Positions 59,878 through 64,000 of a stretch of DNA of 64,000 nt are shown in pieces. The notes under the pieces are model-generated. The model was not told where the DNA came from. It saw nothing but the letters and a program-made list of their open reading frames with translations, and did not search any database. The stretch is taken from the NCBI GenBank assembly GCA_947624065.1, contig CANQIO010000004.1, positions 23,776-87,775 of the forward strand, read 5' to 3'. The stretch comes from an uncultured Oscillospiraceae bacterium. GTDB taxonomy: Bacteria > Bacillota > Clostridia > Oscillospirales > Oscillospiraceae. A program made the position numbers and the translations under genes. The first letter of the stretch is position 1. Each line of letters starts with the position of its first letter.

Positions 59878-61116
59878 TCAGCCGGCGGGGAGGGGCTCGT
59901 CGTCATCCAGGACGGGACGGTCCAGCATCCAGGCGGTAAAGACGAGCGCCATCGCCAGCGCCGCCAGCATGGCCCAGCCGCCGTAGCGCATGGGCAGCAG
60001 GTAGCGGGTCTTTAAATAGGCGTGATAGCCCAGCAGGGAGCCGAAGCTCACGCACAGGGCGGCCGGCGTCAGCCCCGGCCAGCATACGGCCAGCACCACC
60101 GTCAGGATGTCGGCGATGAAGAAGTACCGGTCGTGCATGTGGGGCAGAAGGAAGGGGACCCCCACCGCGAACAGCACGCACGCCCCGAACAGGGCCCGGT
60201 CGTTCAGCTCCCGCAGCCGCAGCGCCAGCCACAGATACAGCCCCGCGCAGAAGAAGAACGCCAGCACGATGCCCACCCGTTCCCCCGCCGCGGGGGAGAG
60301 GCGGCTGAAATCCAGAAGGGAATAGATGGAGGAGGAGTTGTAGTTGAGCCCGTCGCCGATGGAACCGGTGTTGCGCAGGTACAGCGTCAGCAGCTCCCAG
60401 AAGCCCCGCCCGGCGAATACCGCCGGCAGGATGGAGAGGATGTACGTCAGGGGGAACACGAAGATGTGGCGGATCTTGATCTTCCCCTTGATGAGGAACA
60501 GGAAATATACCGGCAGCAGGAAGATGCCCTGGAGCTTGAAGGAGACGGACAGGGCCGCCGCCGCCACGCTCAGGCCGGGCCGGTCCGACAGCGCCAGCCA
60601 CACCGCCAGCACCGCGAACGCGCCGTAGATGCTGTCGCACTGGCCCCAGAGCGCGCCGTTGAGCAGCACCGAGGGCAGCCACAGCACCAGCAGGAACGCG
60701 GCCAGCTTTTTCACATCGCTGCCCGTCAGGACACCGGCCAGCTTCATGGCGCCCCAGGCCAGGACGATGTCGAAGAAGATGCTCAAAAGCTTCACCAGCA
60801 GCAGGTCCCGCACGGAGCTGACGGAGATCAGCGACAGGAAATATAAATAAGGAACGTTGTAGTTGCAGCTCCAGATCTCCCTGCCCAGGCCCTTCCACGG
60901 CCCCGCGTCCCGCAGGGATTGGATCCAGACCCGGATCCAGTCCTGGTAGTCCAGCGTCTCATAGGTCAGAAAACAGTACCGCAGCACGAACGCCAGCGGA
61001 ACCAGCACCAACACCAGCGCCTGCTGGACCCGGTCCTTCGTCAGACCCTCCCGCCGCAGCAGCCAGAGGGCCAGGAGCAATTCGCCGTATAAGAGGATGG
61101 TGGCCCGCCAATCCAA
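59878..61116 (-). CDS. GT-C-like multi-spanning membrane protein (putative glycosyltransferase)
   Basis: A 412-residue protein with about ten hydrophobic segments. The motif NGALWGQCDSIYGAF and the early acidic loop after the first helices (TLDYQDWIRVWIQ) resemble GT-C fold glycosyltransferases using polyprenyl-phosphate sugars (mannosyltransferase/GT87 style). LPHMHDRYFF late in the protein is likewise typical. TTG start at 61116, with AAGGGGG 9 bases upstream. The acceptor is unknown; a role in cell-envelope glycans is likely. It lies alone, divergent from rpoB. Confidence 0.75.
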   Translation of the reverse strand: MDWRATILLYGELLLALWLLRREGLTKDRVQQALVLVLVPLAFVLRYCFLTYETLDYQDWIRVWIQSLRDAGPWKGLGREIWSCNYNVPYLYFLSLISVSSVRDLLLVKLLSIFFDIVLAWGAMKLAGVLTGSDVKKLAAFLLVLWLPSVLLNGALWGQCDSIYGAFAVLAVWLALSDRPGLSVAAAALSVSFKLQGIFLLPVYFLFLIKGKIKIRHIFVFPLTYILSILPAVFAGRGFWELLTLYLRNTGSIGDGLNYNSSSIYSLLDFSRLSPAAGERVGIVLAFFFCAGLYLWLALRLRELNDRALFGACVLFAVGVPFLLPHMHDRYFFIADILTVVLAVCWPGLTPAALCVSFGSLLGYHAYLKTRYLLPMRYGGWAMLAALAMALVFTAWMLDRPVLDDDEPLPAG

Positions 61117-61181
61117 GGAAAAACCCCCTTCAAAGGAAAAACGGCGAGATGCCCCGCCGCCAAAAATTCACAATATTTGTC

Positions 61182-61211
61182 TTGACAAGCAGACTTTGAA
61201 AATGATAGAAT
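61182..61211 (+). promoter_or_regulatory. promoter of rpoB
   Basis: TTGACA (61182-61187), 18-base spacer, TAGAAT (61206-61211). A leader of about 140 bases follows, containing a GGGTG...CACCC pairing near 61230-61245. This stretch has no gene. Confidence 0.75.
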
Positions 61212-61358
61212 AATGCGCTATGTCAATAAGGGTGGGCATTCACACCCATCCTTACATCGTCTTTATTCTACCACATCCACAGCAAAAATCAAGACGGACA
61301 GTGCATTTTCTATCAACCTATCCTGGCGTATCATTTACCGAAGGAGTGATCGATTTAC

Positions 61359-64000
61359 ATGCCGAAGGAAGTCAGCTATGGCAAGACCCTCCGCAAGAGC
61401 TTTGCCCGCGTGGAGGAGATCCAGGACATGCCCAACCTGCTGGAGATCCAGAAGAACTCCTATAAGTGGTTTCTGGAAGAGGGCCTGCGGGACGTGTTCC
61501 GGGACGTGGCCACGGTCACGGACTACTCCGGGAATCTGGAGCTGTCGTTCGTAGACTACTCCATGGACGAGAAGCCCAAGTACTCCGTCCAGGAGTGCAA
61601 GAGCCGCGACGCCAACTATGCCGCGCCTCTGAAGGTCTCCGTCCGGCTGCGCAACAAGGAGACGGAGGAGATCAAGGAGCAGGAGATCTTCATGGGGGAC
61701 TTCCCCCTGATGACCGACAGCGGCACCTTCATCATCAACGGCGCCGAGCGCGTCATCGTCTCCCAGATCGTCCGTTCCCCCGGCGTCTATTTCGACGCCC
61801 ACCAGGATAAGGCCGGCACCGATCTCTACGGCGCCACCACCATCCCCTATCACGGCGCGTGGCTGGAGTATGAGACCGACGGCAACGACATCTTCTATGT
61901 CCGCATCGACAAGAACCGGAAGATCCCGGTGACCTGGCTGCTGCGGGCTCTGGGCGACTATAAGCCCGACAAGCCCTATACCTGGCTGACCTGCGTGGCC
62001 GATCCCGAGGTCGGCGCCACCACCGACGAGCAGCTGCTGGAGGTCTTTGGCAGGGACCAGCGGATGGTGAACACTCTGGAGCGGGACACCTGCCACAGCC
62101 GGGAGGAATCCCTGCTGGAGATCTACCGGAAGCTGCGGCCCGGCGATCCCCCCACGGTGGAGACCAGCGAGGCCATGCTGGATGGGCTGTTCTTCGACCG
62201 GCGGCGGTACGATCTGTCCAACGTGGGCCGGTATAAGATCAACAAGAAGCTGGCGCCCTGGAGCCGGATCATCGGCTTCGCCCTGGCCGCGCCTGTGGCG
62301 GACCTGCAGACCGGCGAGATCATCGCCGAGGCCGGCGAGAAGATGACCCGCGAGCGGGCCGAGGCCCTGGGGGCCCGCGGCCTGCTGGAGGCCACGGTGG
62401 TCAACGAGCACGGCGAGACCATGCGGGTGTTCGGCAACGGCATGGTGCCCCTGGCACCCTTTGTGTCCTTCGACCCGGCGGAGCTGGGCGTGAAGGAGAA
62501 CGTGCGCTATCTGGTGCTGCGCCAGCTGCTGGAGCAGCACGGGGACGATGAGGAATCCCTGAAGGAAGCGATCCTGGAGAACATCGACGTGCTGATCCCC
62601 AAGCACATCGTGGCGGACGACGTGTTCGCCTCCGTCAACTATCTCAACTGCCTGGCCCACGGCGTGGGCAGCGCCGACGACATCGACCATCTGGGCAACC
62701 GCCGGGTGCGCAGCGTGGGCGAGCTGCTGCAGAACCAGTTCCGCATCGGCTTTGCCCGCATGGAGAGGGTCATCCGCGAGCGCATGACCCTCCAGGACCT
62801 GGACGTGATCACCCCCCAGAGCCTGATCAACATCCGGCCCGTGTCTGCGGCCATCAAGGAGTTCTTCGGCTCCTCGCCTCTGAGCCAGTTCATGGACCAG
62901 ACCAACCCCCTGGCGGAGCTGACCCACAAGCGGCGCATGTCCGCCCTGGGCCCCGGCGGCCTGAGCCGGGAGCGGGCCAACTTCGACGTGCGCGACGTGC
63001 ACTACAGCCACTACGGCCGCCTGTGCCCCATCGAGACCCCTGAAGGCCCCAACATCGGCCTTATATCCTACCTTGCCAGCTTCGCCCGCGTGGACGAGTA
63101 CGGCTTCCTGGTGACCCCCTACCGGCGGGTGGACAAGGCCACAGGCCTGGTGACGACCCAGGTGGATTACCTGACCGCCGACACCGAGGACCGGTTCTTC
63201 GTGGCCCAAGCCTCCGAGGTGGACGACGATGGGCACTTCATCCACAACCGCGTCACCTGCCGTCACCGTGACGAGATCATCGCCGTGGCCCCCGAGCAGG
63301 TGGACTATGTGGACGTGAGCCCCCGGATGATGGTCTCCATCGCCACGGCCATGATCCCCTTCCTGGAGAACGACGACGCCAACCGCGCCCTGATGGGCGC
63401 CAACATGCAGCGCCAGGCCGTGCCCCTGCTCACCACCGAGGCCCCCATCGTGGCCACCGGCATCGAGCACAAGTGCGCCATCGACTCCGGCGTGTGCGTG
63501 CTGGCCGAGGACGACGGCGTGGTCCTGGCGGTGGACGCCGACCATGTGTCCGTCAAGTACGACTCCGGCGAGGTCAAGGACTATACCCTCATAAAATTTG
63601 CCCGTTCCAACCAGTCCACCGCCTTCAACCAGCGGCCCATCGTCAACGCCGGCGATAAGGTGAAGAAGGGCGACGTGCTGGCGGACGGCCCCTCCACCAA
63701 GGACGGCGAGCTGAGCCTGGGCAAGAACATCCTGGTGGGCTTCATGACCTGGGAGGGCTACAACTACGAGGACGCCATCCTGCTCAGTGAGCGGGTGGTC
63801 ATGGAGGACGTGTACACCTCCATCCACGTGGAGGAGCATGAGTGCGACAGCCGCGACACCAAGCTGGGCCCCGAGGAGATCACCCGGGACATCCCCGGCG
63901 TGGGCGACGACGCGCTGAAATATCTGGACGAGCGGGGCATCATCACCATCGGCTCCGAGGTCCGCTCCGGCGACATCCTGGTGGGCAAGGTCACCCCCAA
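61359..64000 (+). CDS. rpoB: DNA-directed RNA polymerase beta subunit, 3'-truncated
   Basis: The frame begins [20 protein letters not shown] and is open to the window end, giving 880 codons of a protein normally about 1,200 residues. Family landmarks: [54 protein letters not shown], and the rifampicin-pocket region from residue about 502 ([16 protein letters not shown] ... [13 protein letters not shown] ... [30 protein letters not shown]). The residues most often changed in resistant strains (Asp in MDQTN, His in THKRR, Ser in RRMSALG) are the sensitive type. AAGGAG lies 12 bases before the ATG. The gene stands alone behind its own promoter rather than directly after rplJ-rplL. Confidence 0.95.
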   Translation, partial: MPKEVSYGKTLRKSFARVEEIQDMPNLLEIQKNSYKWFLEEGLRDVFRDVATVTDYSGNLELSFVDYSMDEKPKYSVQECKSRDANYAAPLKVSVRLRNKETEEIKEQEIFMGDFPLMTDSGTFIINGAERVIVSQIVRSPGVYFDAHQDKAGTDLYGATTIPYHGAWLEYETDGNDIFYVRIDKNRKIPVTWLLRALGDYKPDKPYTWLTCVADPEVGATTDEQLLEVFGRDQRMVNTLERDTCHSREESLLEIYRKLRPGDPPTVETSEAMLDGLFFDRRRYDLSNVGRYKINKKLAPWSRIIGFALAAPVADLQTGEIIAEAGEKMTRERAEALGARGLLEATVVNEHGETMRVFGNGMVPLAPFVSFDPAELGVKENVRYLVLRQLLEQHGDDEESLKEAILENIDVLIPKHIVADDVFASVNYLNCLAHGVGSADDIDHLGNRRVRSVGELLQNQFRIGFARMERVIRERMTLQDLDVITPQSLINIRPVSAAIKEFFGSSPLSQFMDQTNPLAELTHKRRMSALGPGGLSRERANFDVRDVHYSHYGRLCPIETPEGPNIGLISYLASFARVDEYGFLVTPYRRVDKATGLVTTQVDYLTADTEDRFFVAQASEVDDDGHFIHNRVTCRHRDEIIAVAPEQVDYVDVSPRMMVSIATAMIPFLENDDANRALMGANMQRQAVPLLTTEAPIVATGIEHKCAIDSGVCVLAEDDGVVLAVDADHVSVKYDSGEVKDYTLIKFARSNQSTAFNQRPIVNAGDKVKKGDVLADGPSTKDGELSLGKNILVGFMTWEGYNYEDAILLSERVVMEDVYTSIHVEEHECDSRDTKLGPEEITRDIPGVGDDALKYLDERGIITIGSEVRSGDILVGKVTP

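Overview
This window looks like a chromosomal segment of a GC-rich Clostridia (Bacillota), most likely a gut Oscillospiraceae/Ruminococcaceae-type bacterium. The reasons are strong AAGGAGG-type ribosome sites, Firmicutes-typical housekeeping genes (tmcAL, tepA, prfA, tsaC-coaE, rpoB), DUF624/YesL and YIP1 membrane proteins, and dense plant-polysaccharide operons. The taxonomic call is inference from protein character only; no rRNA is present.

Layout. (1) 1-6.8 kb: housekeeping genes on + (5'-truncated tmcAL, a methyltransferase, a pyrophosphatase-like/release-factor-1 fusion, a TsaC-CoaE fusion, an M18 aminopeptidase, a TepA/ClpP-like protease). (2) 6.8-8.6 kb: tRNA-Gln(CUG) followed by a small, less GC-rich accessory patch with a ribbon-helix-helix protein, a RelE-type toxin-antitoxin pair and two tiny ORFs. 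(3) 8.7-18.5 kb: an alpha-glucoside operon: LacI regulator, two small membrane proteins, GH65 phosphorylase, ABC binding protein and two permeases, GH13 alpha-1,6-glucosidase and beta-phosphoglucomutase. Two mirror-image 14-bp operators flank the membrane-protein pair. (4) 18.6-27.6 kb: beta-glucan/galactoside genes: GH94 cellobiose phosphorylase, D-lyxose isomerase-like cupin, a Gfo/Idh/MocA oxidoreductase fused to two VOC domains, a secreted GH5 and a GH36 alpha-galactosidase. (5) 27.8-47.8 kb: about 20 kb of + strand genes centred on mannan: secreted CBM35-GH26 mannanase, DUF624, a 1002-aa two-jelly-roll binding protein, two permease pairs, an NHL-propeller protein, YIP1, a DUF5696-like protein, a three-repeat secreted protein, a second binding protein, another DUF624, and CE2- and CE17-type acetyl esterases. 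(6) 47.8-51.7 kb, minus strand: a small hypothetical gene, cellobiose 2-epimerase, LacI regulator and cytoplasmic GH26. (7) 51.9-61.1 kb: DUF362-ferredoxin, TatD, an M20 amidohydrolase with two membrane proteins, a flavin reductase-like protein, a beta-CASP nuclease, a PH-domain protein and a GT-C-like membrane protein. (8) 61.2-64 kb: rpoB with its own promoter, cut by the window end.

How it fits together. Region 5/6 reads as a degradation system for acetylated (galacto)glucomannan: extracellular GH26 cuts, ABC importers take up oligosaccharides, CE2/CE17 remove acetyl groups, GH36 removes galactose, intracellular GH26 shortens the chain, and the 2-epimerase converts the reducing-end sugar. 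No ABC ATPase and no GH130 phosphorylase lie in the window, so those steps must be supplied from elsewhere. Region 3 converts imported alpha-glucosides to glucose and beta-glucose-1-phosphate and on to glucose-6-phosphate. The best candidate for an undescribed system is the binding-protein/NHL/YIP1/DUF5696/double-permease module in 29.9-41.4 kb.
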